DNA of 64,000 bases from Acidobacteriota bacterium (lineage in GTDB: Bacteria > Acidobacteriota > Terriglobia > Terriglobales > Acidobacteriaceae): the NCBI GenBank assembly GCA_003225175.1, contig QIBA01000038.1, forward strand, positions 1 through 64,000. The letters are read 5' to 3'. Positions 55,703 to 62,723 of the stretch are shown here, one piece after another. Under the pieces are notes generated by a model. That model worked only from the letters and a program-made list of their open reading frames with translations. It was not told the DNA's origin and searched no databases. How positions within the stretch are numbered: position 1 is the stretch's first letter; each line of letters starts with the position of its first letter. Both the position numbers and the translations under genes were made by a program.

Positions 55703-55876
55703 TTACTGCTTCTTCTCTTCCGTCCCTTGCTCGCCTTCTTTTACTGCGCTCTTGAAATTCTTAATACCTTCTCCGAGACCTTTGCCGAAATCAGCCAGCT
55801 TGCCCGGTCCAAAGATCAGAAGCGCAATGCCGAGCAACAACAACAGCTCGGGTATCCCTAACTTGCCACCAAACAT
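55703..55876 (-). CDS. tatA: Twin-arginine translocase subunit TatA
   Basis: A 57-residue protein, so short it is easily missed. It has a single N-terminal transmembrane helix (about residues 8-24) with Ile-Pro-Glu-Leu at its start, the hinge Phe-Gly-Pro-Gly-Lys-Leu, then an amphipathic helix with Gly-Lys-Gly-Leu-Gly-Glu and Phe-Lys-Ser-Ala, and a charged Glu/Lys tail. This matches TatA/E exactly. It is convergent with maf; TatB and TatC are not in this window. Confidence 0.93.
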   Translation of the reverse strand: MFGGKLGIPELLLLLGIALLIFGPGKLADFGKGLGEGIKNFKSAVKEGEQGTEEKKQ

Positions 55877-55947
55877 AAAACCCCCATTAAGATGCCGATC
55901 GATTGATGATAGGCCGTTAATCAGCCCACGTCAAAATGATGGGCAAG

Positions 55948-57078
55948 CTAGAGCGAGGCGATTAGGCCAGCCAGAAGCGCCACCCTCGGCGCGATGTGTT
56001 CAATGAGAATGGATTCGTGCACAGCGTGAGCACCTTCACCTACCGCTCCGAGACCATCTAGAGTAGGAACTCCGAGCGCGGCGGTGAAATTCCCGTCGGA
56101 GCCACCCCCAGTGGATTGCTCGTCGATTTTCAATCCCAACGATTCGCCGACCTTCGCTGCCCGCCGATACAGCATTGCCACTCTCTCCGTGCGCTCCATC
56201 GGAGGACGATTGATCCCTCCTGTAACTTCCACTTTGCACCGCGAATCCTGGGCTTGGAGTGAATGCATCTTTTCATCGATTAACTTGGCGTCTTCCATCG
56301 TCTTTACCCGCACATCCACTTCAGCCCATGCCTCAGCGGCCACGACGTTGCTGCGCGTTCCGCCTTTAATAATGCCGGCATTCACGCTAAGGCCGCGCTT
56401 GAAATCAATAAACGAAGTCAGCGTTTCGATCTGATGCGCCAATTCATGAATCGCGCTGGCGCCTTGTCCTGGCTCCACGCCTGCATGTGCGGCCACTCCC
56501 GTGACCTTAATCTCGTAAACACCTACACCCTTTCGCGACGTCTTGACCGCTCCTTCGAGGCCTTGTCCCGGTTCCAAAACGAGAACCGCTTGCGATTCCA
56601 GTGCGAGACGTTGCGTAATCGATCGCGAAGAATGGCTTCCAACCTCTTCGTCAGAAACAAACAGCATGCGTACGGGAGCATGCGGGACGTTGTTTTCCCG
56701 CAGCAGTCCAAGAGCGTGCATCGCGATGGCGATACCTGCCTTCATGTCGAGCACACCAGGGCCCCACACCTTGCCGTCGCCAATGCGAAACGGCATCTGC
56801 TTAAGTGTTCCAAGTTCCCAAACCGTATCGGTATGTCCAAGGAGAAGGACTGGCTTGGCTTCCGATATCCCAGTGAAATCCGCCTGCACGTGATTGCCGA
56901 AGTCAGTTACGCGGTGAATTTGCGCCTGCGCGCCCAAATGTTCGAGTCTGGCAGCAAGGAAATCGGCAAGATGATCCACGGCTGCCTTGCTGCTGCTGGG
57001 AGACTCAATCTCGACCAGCGCCTTTAGATCAGATAGCAGTTGTGGCTCCCGTCCGCGAGCTTCCGCCACCGTTATCAT
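55948..57078 (-). CDS. M20 family zinc peptidase (glutamate carboxypeptidase-like)
   Basis: A 376-residue di-zinc peptidase. Ligands: Gly-His-Thr-Asp-Thr-Val near residue 82, Gly-Pro-Gly-Val-Leu-Asp-Met-Lys-Ala-Gly near 106, Asp-Glu-Glu-Val-Gly near 141. A dimerisation domain with Ala-His-Ala-Gly-Val follows, with the C-terminal His in His-Ala-Val-His-Glu. It resembles carboxypeptidase G2-like enzymes that release C-terminal Glu. ATG 57078 was chosen; 57096 and 57114 are possible. It is divergent from fabZ. Confidence 0.9.
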   Translation of the reverse strand: MITVAEARGREPQLLSDLKALVEIESPSSSKAAVDHLADFLAARLEHLGAQAQIHRVTDFGNHVQADFTGISEAKPVLLLGHTDTVWELGTLKQMPFRIGDGKVWGPGVLDMKAGIAIAMHALGLLRENNVPHAPVRMLFVSDEEVGSHSSRSITQRLALESQAVLVLEPGQGLEGAVKTSRKGVGVYEIKVTGVAAHAGVEPGQGASAIHELAHQIETLTSFIDFKRGLSVNAGIIKGGTRSNVVAAEAWAEVDVRVKTMEDAKLIDEKMHSLQAQDSRCKVEVTGGINRPPMERTERVAMLYRRAAKVGESLGLKIDEQSTGGGSDGNFTAALGVPTLDGLGAVGEGAHAVHESILIEHIAPRVALLAGLIASL

Positions 57079-57152
57079 CGCCCTGAAGCTTACCATCGGC
57101 AGTGAATTCGCCAACGGCGCGGGCGAGAAACTATAATTTTCAGCTTCAAGAC

Positions 57153-57656
57153 ATGAGCGCAGAAGAACAAACGAGCGTCACCACAATGGAACCCGAGCAA
57201 ACGGCGACGGAAAAAAGAACCTTGGATATCACCGAGATCCAGGCGATCCTGCCGCATCGTTATCCGTTTCTGCTCATCGATCGCGTGATTGAGATTGAGC
57301 GCAAGAAGCGCATTGTTGCGATCAAAAACGTAACTGCAAACGAACCCCATTTTGCTGGGCATTTTCCCGGTTATCCGATCATGCCGGGCGTGCTCATTGT
57401 GGAGGCTATCGCGCAGGCGGGTGGGGCGTTGCTGCTCACTGAAATCCCGGATCGCGATCAGAAGTTGATGGTCTTCACCGGCATTGAACGCGCGAAGTTC
57501 CGTAAACCGGTAACACCCGGCGATCAGCTACGCGTCGAAGTCGATGTGCTTGCATGGCGTACAACCGCGGTGCGGATGCAGGGCAATGTCTGGGTAGACG
57601 GCAAACTTGCCTGTGAAGCGGTGGTCACGTGTCAGTTGGTGAGCCGGCCGGCGTGA
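57153..57656 (+). CDS. fabZ: 3-hydroxyacyl-[ACP] dehydratase FabZ
   Basis: A 167-residue hotdog-fold dehydratase of fatty-acid synthesis. It has Leu-Pro-His-Arg-Tyr-Pro-Phe-Leu-Leu-Ile-Asp-Arg near residues 36-47, with catalytic His, and the Gly-His-Phe-Pro-Gly-Tyr-Pro-Ile-Met-Pro-Gly-Val block with catalytic Glu in Val-Glu-Ala-Ile near 87. A ~25-residue polar N-terminal extension is present (start 57153; 57186 possible). The stop overlaps lpxA's GTG, the classic fabZ-lpxA pair linking lipid A and fatty-acid synthesis. Confidence 0.95.
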   Translation: MSAEEQTSVTTMEPEQTATEKRTLDITEIQAILPHRYPFLLIDRVIEIERKKRIVAIKNVTANEPHFAGHFPGYPIMPGVLIVEAIAQAGGALLLTEIPDRDQKLMVFTGIERAKFRKPVTPGDQLRVEVDVLAWRTTAVRMQGNVWVDGKLACEAVVTCQLVSRPA

Positions 57657-58435
57657 GCTCGCGCGTTCATCCAACTGCGATCGTCGATGCACGCGCAAAA
57701 GTTCCCGAAAGCTGCATGATTGGGCCTTATTGCGTGGTCGGTGCAGACGTCGTTCTGGGCGAAAATTGCGAGCTTCTGTCCCATGTAGTGCTCGGCGGAC
57801 CAACAAAAATCGGCGATAACAACCGCGTTTTCCCCTTTACAACGCTCGGATTAGAGCCTCAAGACCTCAAATTCAAAGGTGAAAAGACCCGTCTTGAGAT
57901 CGGCGACAACAACATAATCCGCGAAAGCGTGACCATTCATCGCGGCACCCCCGCCGGAGGCGGCATTACACGCGTCGGAAGTAATTGTTTAATCATGGCT
58001 TATACGCACATTGCGCACGACTGCATGGTCGCCGATAACGTGATTATGGCGAACGCTGCAACGCTTGCCGGACACGTTACAGTCGAGGAATATGCCGTCG
58101 TTGGCGCGCTATGCCCGGTACATCAGTTCGTAAAAATAGGCGCCTATTCGTACATTGGAGGCGGTACAACCATCACTCAGGACGTCTTACCGTACTCATT
58201 AACCAGCGCAAAACGTGAAGTTCACGCCTTTGGGATGAACTCCGTAGGCCTTCAGCGCAAGGGATTCAGCAAGGAAAGGCTGCGAAAAATCCATCGTGCG
58301 TACCGTGTATTGCTGAATTCCAAGATGAATATCGGCGATTCCGTCGCCAAGTTAAAGGCTGACGGCGACTTAGGAGACGACGTAGAGCGCCTGATTAAGT
58401 TCGTTGAGGGCTCGCAACGAGGCATTTTGAAGTAG
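57653..58435 (+). CDS. lpxA: UDP-N-acetylglucosamine acyltransferase LpxA
   Basis: A 260-residue left-handed beta-helix acyltransferase doing the first step of lipid A synthesis. Hexapeptide repeats span residues 1-190 (Val-His-Pro-Thr-Ala-Ile-Val start). The catalytic His lies in Met-Ala-Tyr-Thr-His-Ile-Ala-His-Asp-Cys near 120-125. The C-terminal helical domain has Arg-Lys-Ile-His-Arg-Ala-Tyr-Arg. The GTG at 57653 overlaps the fabZ stop (GTGA) and gives the usual length (about 262). Confidence 0.95.
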   Translation: MSSRVHPTAIVDARAKVPESCMIGPYCVVGADVVLGENCELLSHVVLGGPTKIGDNNRVFPFTTLGLEPQDLKFKGEKTRLEIGDNNIIRESVTIHRGTPAGGGITRVGSNCLIMAYTHIAHDCMVADNVIMANAATLAGHVTVEEYAVVGALCPVHQFVKIGAYSYIGGGTTITQDVLPYSLTSAKREVHAFGMNSVGLQRKGFSKERLRKIHRAYRVLLNSKMNIGDSVAKLKADGDLGDDVERLIKFVEGSQRGILK

Positions 58436-58551
58436 ATTTGCGGCCTGTAAGCGGACGTTTAGCGCACTATAAACGCCAATTCGCGGCACTACCGACGCCA
58501 TCACAGTCACTTCCGCGCGACCTAATCGCCCCTTGATGTCATACTTTTTGT

Positions 58552-58980
58552 ATGTCCCACGACCCTATTAAGACCGGATCAGCCGAGCAAATGCGCCGCG
58601 TTCAGGCCGAAGAGGCGCGTGTTCTGCCCCTTGCGGCCACCGATCCAAGCTCTGTCAGAGTGGAAAAAAGCACTGGTAAGGGCATGGATATTGACTGGAA
58701 AGACGGTCACCGGAGCCACTATTCGTTCCCCTGGCTGCGCGATGCGTGCCCTTGCGCGACCTGTAATGAGGAACGCGGGGCCTCGGGACGCAAAATCGGG
58801 GAGCCTCCAAAGCCCAAACCGGGCGCCCTGCCTATGTATAAGGAGCCTGCGCGCCCACTCGAAATCGCTCCTGTAGGCAAGTACGCCATCAACTTTCACT
58901 GGAACGATGGCCACAGCAGCGGCATTTATTCCTGGGAATTTCTGCGGCGGGAGTGCCCGTGTCCGGAGTGCAAAAAGTAG
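58552..58980 (+). CDS. DUF971 (GBBH-like N-terminal domain) protein
   Basis: A 142-residue protein whose C-terminal part is a stand-alone DUF971 domain. It has Trp-Lys-Asp-Gly-His-Arg-Ser near 50, Trp-Leu-Arg-Asp-Ala-Cys-Pro-Cys-Ala-Thr-Cys near 61-71 and a final Arg-Glu-Cys-Pro-Cys-Pro-Glu-Cys. The Cys residues probably bind zinc. Such domains occur in gamma-butyrobetaine hydroxylase and in an unknown family near Fe-S genes. The function is unknown here. Confidence 0.85.
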   Translation: MSHDPIKTGSAEQMRRVQAEEARVLPLAATDPSSVRVEKSTGKGMDIDWKDGHRSHYSFPWLRDACPCATCNEERGASGRKIGEPPKPKPGALPMYKEPARPLEIAPVGKYAINFHWNDGHSSGIYSWEFLRRECPCPECKK

Positions 58981-59253
58981 CTGTCGGCTCGCGGCGTTCG
59001 GCCTCTGAATCTAATAGTGCAAACACGAACTCAGCGCCGTTTTGCTGGTAGGAATCCTACAATTCCTAGCTCGCAAAGATGTTAACTGGCCGAGCGCCAA
59101 TTGCCGCATGCCGAGTGCTCGGCGCGCAGCGCCGCTGCCCAGAGCTGCCACAACCCTTGTGCGGCAAACTCTAATGGTCCCACGGCATCTTTAATTGTGC
59201 GGCCGGTAGGATTAGAACGAAACTTCCCCCGTACAATTTAGCTGGAGGACTGC

Positions 59254-59493
59254 ATGAAAGGTTTTCTCATTGGACTCGGAATTGGTGTTGGACTGGGCGT
59301 ATTGTTCGCGCCCATGAGCGGCGAAGAGACCCGCAACAACCTGGCGGAGCGCGCAAGCGATCTGCAGGACAGCGCTCGTGAGCTGGTCGATCAGGGCAAA
59401 GAGCGCGTACGCTCGGGCATCAGCGCCGTTCGTGGCCAGGCACAGAACGTGATGGGACGCACACCGGCGACGGGCACCGAAGGCAACATCTAG
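59254..59493 (+). CDS. YtxH domain-containing small protein
   Basis: A 79-residue protein with a Gly-rich N-terminal hydrophobic segment (Gly-x-Gly-x-Gly, residues 5-21) typical of YtxH, followed by an amphipathic helix. GCTGGAGGACTGC precedes the ATG. The protein is probably membrane-associated; its role is unknown (stress-related in Bacillus). Confidence 0.82.
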   Translation: MKGFLIGLGIGVGLGVLFAPMSGEETRNNLAERASDLQDSARELVDQGKERVRSGISAVRGQAQNVMGRTPATGTEGNI

Positions 59494-59511
59494 CGTCCAT
59501 CGATTTGAATC

Positions 59512-59537
59512 AAAAAGGCGGCTTCGGCCGCCTTTTT
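59512..59537 (+). terminator. Intrinsic terminator after the YtxH gene
   Basis: AAAAAGGCGGC-TTCG-GCCGCCTTTTT, a symmetrical stem with a UUCG tetraloop and T-run. Likely acts on both strands. Confidence 0.88.
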
Positions 59538-59688
59538 GCTACTTCACAACCGATCTTTCAACAAGCGTTCTGTGTGTCGGTGACCAGCTCAATGGTAACG
59601 TCAGCTTATGAAGTCAAGAACTCACCCCAGCGGCAGCCCGCCTCAGTGATCTCCGTGTTCCGTTTTAGGCTTTTGCGTCGGACGCAGC

Positions 59689-59889
59689 TCAGTCCTGGCT
59701 GAGGGCCTGATCGCCCAGATCCATCCAGCGCCGGATTCGCGCATTTTCTGGACGCCTGCGATCGCGAGTGACCCAATCCGTGCCCGAGGAAATAGTGCTA
59801 TTGCGCGAGCTCCGCAAGCGGGAAGTATTCGCATCGGGATCTTCTGCCCGTCGCGTCTGATCTGCCGAATTGTTGTCCTCGATGGCCAT
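59689..59889 (-). CDS. Doubtful small hypothetical protein
   Basis: A 66-residue Arg/Asp/Ser-rich frame without hydrophobic core or Shine-Dalgarno. It follows the next frame upstream by about 40 bases on the same strand, so the two might be a minor operon. Coding is weakly supported. Confidence 0.22.
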   Translation of the reverse strand: MAIEDNNSADQTRRAEDPDANTSRLRSSRNSTISSGTDWVTRDRRRPENARIRRWMDLGDQALSQD

Positions 59890-59928
59890 AACAAACAAAT
59901 AAAGCGTGCTTGGGGCCCGAAGGGGTGG

Positions 59929-60168
59929 CTAGCTGTTCTCTTCCTGGTGATCTTCAGCCTTCAGGAGCGTGTCTGCCAGCTCCAGGTAGCGATTCATGTT
60001 GCTCTGATCACTCTTTAGCGAGCTTTCCACAAACTTGGGTAATGGGCTCATATGCCGGCGAAGAAGCTGGTGATCAATCCACAAGCCGCGACCTTCCTGT
60101 GGAATTTTCCTGGTTTCGGATTTTGGGTCGCGTTTTCCGAGCTTTGCGCGTTTCGTACCAGCACCCAT
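59929..60168 (-). CDS. Possible small charged hypothetical protein
   Basis: A frame of 79 residues from ATG 60168 (92 from a TTG at 60210). It has a basic N-terminal third and an acidic C-terminal helix (Asn-Arg-Tyr-Leu-Glu-Leu-Ala-Asp region). No family is recognised. It lies between YtxH and the PilZ gene on the other strand. It is kept as possible because the C-terminus looks like a genuine helix. Confidence 0.38.
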   Translation of the reverse strand: MGAGTKRAKLGKRDPKSETRKIPQEGRGLWIDHQLLRRHMSPLPKFVESSLKSDQSNMNRYLELADTLLKAEDHQEENS

Positions 60169-60421
60169 CGTTTGGATACACTCCGACTTTAGGCGTAGTG
60201 AGATGCACAACCAGCAGCTCTGGGTTGGCGCTCTCTGTGACTTTTTTTAGGCTCCTTATTACCTCAGTGCCTTGATCCCAAAGGCCCAACTGGTCAAGAC
60301 TTTGGGGACCAGCCGAGATCGCTATGCCTCCCCAACTGCTGATCGCCGAGAAGAGCGCCTCCGAGCTGCGCGGCGCTTGTTCGGTGGTTACGAATCTGCA
60401 ATCGTGCCAGGGAGCGCAACC

Positions 60422-60769
60422 ATGATTTCCGCCGATAAACGCGCCAGAGTGGGAAAAAGCGCGGAGCGCCGCCATCCTCGGTTCCTGGTCAACTGCGACG
60501 TGCAGGTGCGCTCCGGCGCAACCGCCATACCGGGCCGCGTTCTCGATGTAAGCGAGAGCGGAGTAGCCATTCAAATCTCCAATCCCCTGAATCCGGGAGA
60601 ACGGGTCATCCTGCAATTCATGCTTCCCAATTCCGAACACCACTTCGGAGTACAAGCCACGGTCAAATACTCCAAGGACGCCCGCCACGGACTCGAATTC
60701 CACAAACTACGTCGTCGCGAATCCGACGAATTGTGGCGCATCTGCCGCGCATTATCAGCGACGGCGTAA
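60422..60769 (+). CDS. PilZ domain protein (possible c-di-GMP receptor)
   Basis: A 115-residue protein that is nearly all PilZ domain. The Arg-Arg-His-Pro-Arg-Phe near residue 16 matches the RxxxR c-di-GMP loop, and Asp-Val-Ser-Glu-Ser-Gly-Val-Ala near 45 matches D/NxSxxG. ATG 60422 is preceded by GGGAG. It could bind cyclic di-GMP and modulate surface behaviour. An upstream in-frame extension to 60272 is unlikely. Confidence 0.85.
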   Translation: MISADKRARVGKSAERRHPRFLVNCDVQVRSGATAIPGRVLDVSESGVAIQISNPLNPGERVILQFMLPNSEHHFGVQATVKYSKDARHGLEFHKLRRRESDELWRICRALSATA

Positions 60770-60893
60770 GGCGCGGCATTCATCTCCTTAATTTTGTCTC
60801 GTCTTCAGCAGCCTCGCGTGCGCCCGCGCGTGTGTTGCCGTTGACGTTGGTCTTTCCCTGTTCCCTCTGCCCTGTAACCTGTACCCTACTCTT

Positions 60894-61193
60894 ATGAGCT
60901 GGCTCAGATGGCCGTGGCGAAGGGCTGAGGCCGTAGATGGCGCCCCGAAGGTCTCGATGTACACACTCTCAACATGTCCATCGTGTGAGAAGGCGAAGAA
61001 ATTCTTCACCGAGCGCCACATTCCCTTCCAGTTCACCAACTACGATCTGGCCGACAAGGACACCCAAGACAAGATCATGCGCGAACTGGAAGCTGAGGAA
61101 CTCCAGGCCTTTCCCTTCGTTCGCATCGGCGATCACACCGTTCAAGGATACGATCCAAAACGGTACGCCAAGCTGCTGGACACTAACTCCTGA
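60894..61193 (+). CDS. Glutaredoxin-like protein
   Basis: A 99-residue glutaredoxin/NrdH-type protein with the active site Cys-Pro-Ser-Cys near residue 29 and a Phe-Pro-Phe-Val near 73 as the cis-Pro region. A Trp/Arg-rich N-terminal extension precedes the fold. It would reduce disulfides in the cytoplasm. Confidence 0.85.
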   Translation: MSWLRWPWRRAEAVDGAPKVSMYTLSTCPSCEKAKKFFTERHIPFQFTNYDLADKDTQDKIMRELEAEELQAFPFVRIGDHTVQGYDPKRYAKLLDTNS

Positions 61194-61228
61194 CTGACCG
61201 ACGCTGCTGAAGACGAGACAAAATTAAG

Positions 61229-62158
61229 GACAACCGGCCGCCCTCGGCCGTGTGTTTGCTTCGATCTGCTACGAGGCTTGAAGCTGCAGCGCGATTCCTG
61301 CCTTTGCGCAGTTGCAGGCAAAAACACGGCCGAGGGCGGCCGGTTCTCCTCGAGTCATGGCGTGTGTTTGCTTGCACTATTGTGCACTGTTTTTATTCTT
61401 GAACGTCCTGCTCATACCATAGCCAGCGATATCTCTCGGGAGTATCTACAAGCCCTCTACGTACGGGATTCATTTTGATGTAGTCAACGCAAGGTTCAAA
61501 CTCACCGCTGCGCAGCATGCGATCAAACGCTTCGTTTACCCAGACCTTGCCCTGCCGATTCAGTGCTTTGTTGATTCTGTGCGCAGACGCGCTCTTGATT
61601 GTGCCGAGAACTTTATAGAACGGAATGGGATTCCCGGTGTTGTCGTTCAGCACTGTCACCAGGAAGTGCACGTGTTCAGGCATCACTACTAAGGCGTGCA
61701 TGCGGACGCTGCGCTGATGCTCATACATGCAGCTCTCAAAGACAATCGTTCGCGCTTCTTCGGGCAAGATCCATCTTTGATGAGTCGAGAAGCTGACGAA
61801 GAGCGGCGGGCCGAGTTGAATATGCGGGAGCTTGCGCCGGTATCGGTAAGGGTTGCGCTGCAGCTTCAAGCGTCGAAGCATAACAGACGCAAGCAAACAC
61901 AAGCCATGACTCAAGGAGAACCGGCCGCCCTCGGCCGTGTTTTTGTCTGCAACTGCGTAACGGCAGGGATCGGGCTGGAGCATCAAGCGTCGGAAGCATA
62001 GCGGATGCATGCAAATACGAGATAACAGGAGAACCGGCCGCCCCCGGCCGTGTGTTTGCCTGGAACTGCGTAACGGCAGGAATCGCGCTCCAGCGTTAAG
62101 CCCCCGGAAGCATAGCAGCTGCAGACAAACACACGGCCGGGGGCGGCCGGTTCTCCTT
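61229..62158. mobile_element. REP array with RAYT, family 2
   Basis: REP units of the form ACCGGCCGCCC(T/C)CGGCCGTG and their inversions flank a RAYT gene. Units lie at about 61233-61256 and 61323-61346 on one side, and at 61919, 62034 and 62134-62154 on the other. A half unit is near 62325-62352. Between paired arms are ~65-70 bases that are themselves similar among copies (TTTGCCTGGAACTGCGTAAC and relatives), so they look like BIME-type modules. Confidence 0.8.
61393..61881 (-). CDS. REP-associated tyrosine transposase (RAYT), family 2
   Basis: A 162-residue HUH/Y1 transposase with Met-Pro-Glu-His-Val-His-Phe-Leu near residue 67-74. Asp-Tyr-Ile-Lys-Met-Asn-Pro near 135-141 holds the presumed nucleophilic Tyr. 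It is related to, but clearly different from, the 36930-37373 protein. ATG 61881 was chosen, since codons before it translate the adjacent REP. It is embedded in its own REP array, as expected of a RAYT that propagates them. Confidence 0.85.
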   Translation of the reverse strand: MLRRLKLQRNPYRYRRKLPHIQLGPPLFVSFSTHQRWILPEEARTIVFESCMYEHQRSVRMHALVVMPEHVHFLVTVLNDNTGNPIPFYKVLGTIKSASAHRINKALNRQGKVWVNEAFDRMLRSGEFEPCVDYIKMNPVRRGLVDTPERYRWLWYEQDVQE

Positions 62159-62723
62159 AACTTTATGTCCTTGTTTATCTCCTCTTATCTCGTGTTCGTT
62201 ATCTCCTCTTCCGGAGTGCTGCGGCACGAGTAGTTCAACGACTTCCGTTTTGGGACGAAGTTACACGCGCGTTTATGAGCAGGATCTTCAGGAATTAGAG
62301 ACTGCATAGCAGTTCGCAGCCAACACACTGCCGGGGACGGCCGGTTGTCCTTACTTGAGCGCGGCATCATTGAATTGTTTTTGGAATTGAAACAAAGAAA
62401 ACCCACCCGCTTGTCCCGGTTTTCCTGCGTCCCGTCTCCTCCAGCTTATTTCCCGGCGATTTTGGTGTGATACGACGGCCAATTGTTCTCAAGAGATGAT
62501 CGACCCTTCAGACATACTACTTACGTTTTCCCGCTTCGGGAATTAGCTTGCCCAAAAACCGGCAACCACACGCATCCATTACCCCGGTAACCTTGTGCAC
62601 TTAAATAAGGATGGTCAATAGTATCGGCACGAGATTCCAACCTTTTTCCAATCTGGGATTGGGTCTTCAGTAGGCTCGGCGCGCACGCCGAATATCTCCG
62701 CACCGGTTGAGGGAAAGCACACT
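62159..62723. other. 565-bp gene-free leader before the SBBP gene
   Basis: No convincing gene is seen. It carries a half REP (about 62325-62352), a CCCGCTTCGGG hairpin near 62530, and a stretch with several short pairings (GCATCC...GGATGG; GGCGCGCACGCC) up to the start codon. This may be a structured 5' leader, but no known riboswitch class was matched. Confidence 0.4.

Noticed and set aside
55664-55861. Open frame of 65 codons on the plus strand following maf
   Set aside because: It is antisense to tatA, which is a clear family match on the other strand.
61229-62352. Regularly spaced repeats resembling a CRISPR array
   Set aside because: The units alternate in orientation, contain internal palindromes and have similar spacers between them, which fits REP/BIME modules around a RAYT.
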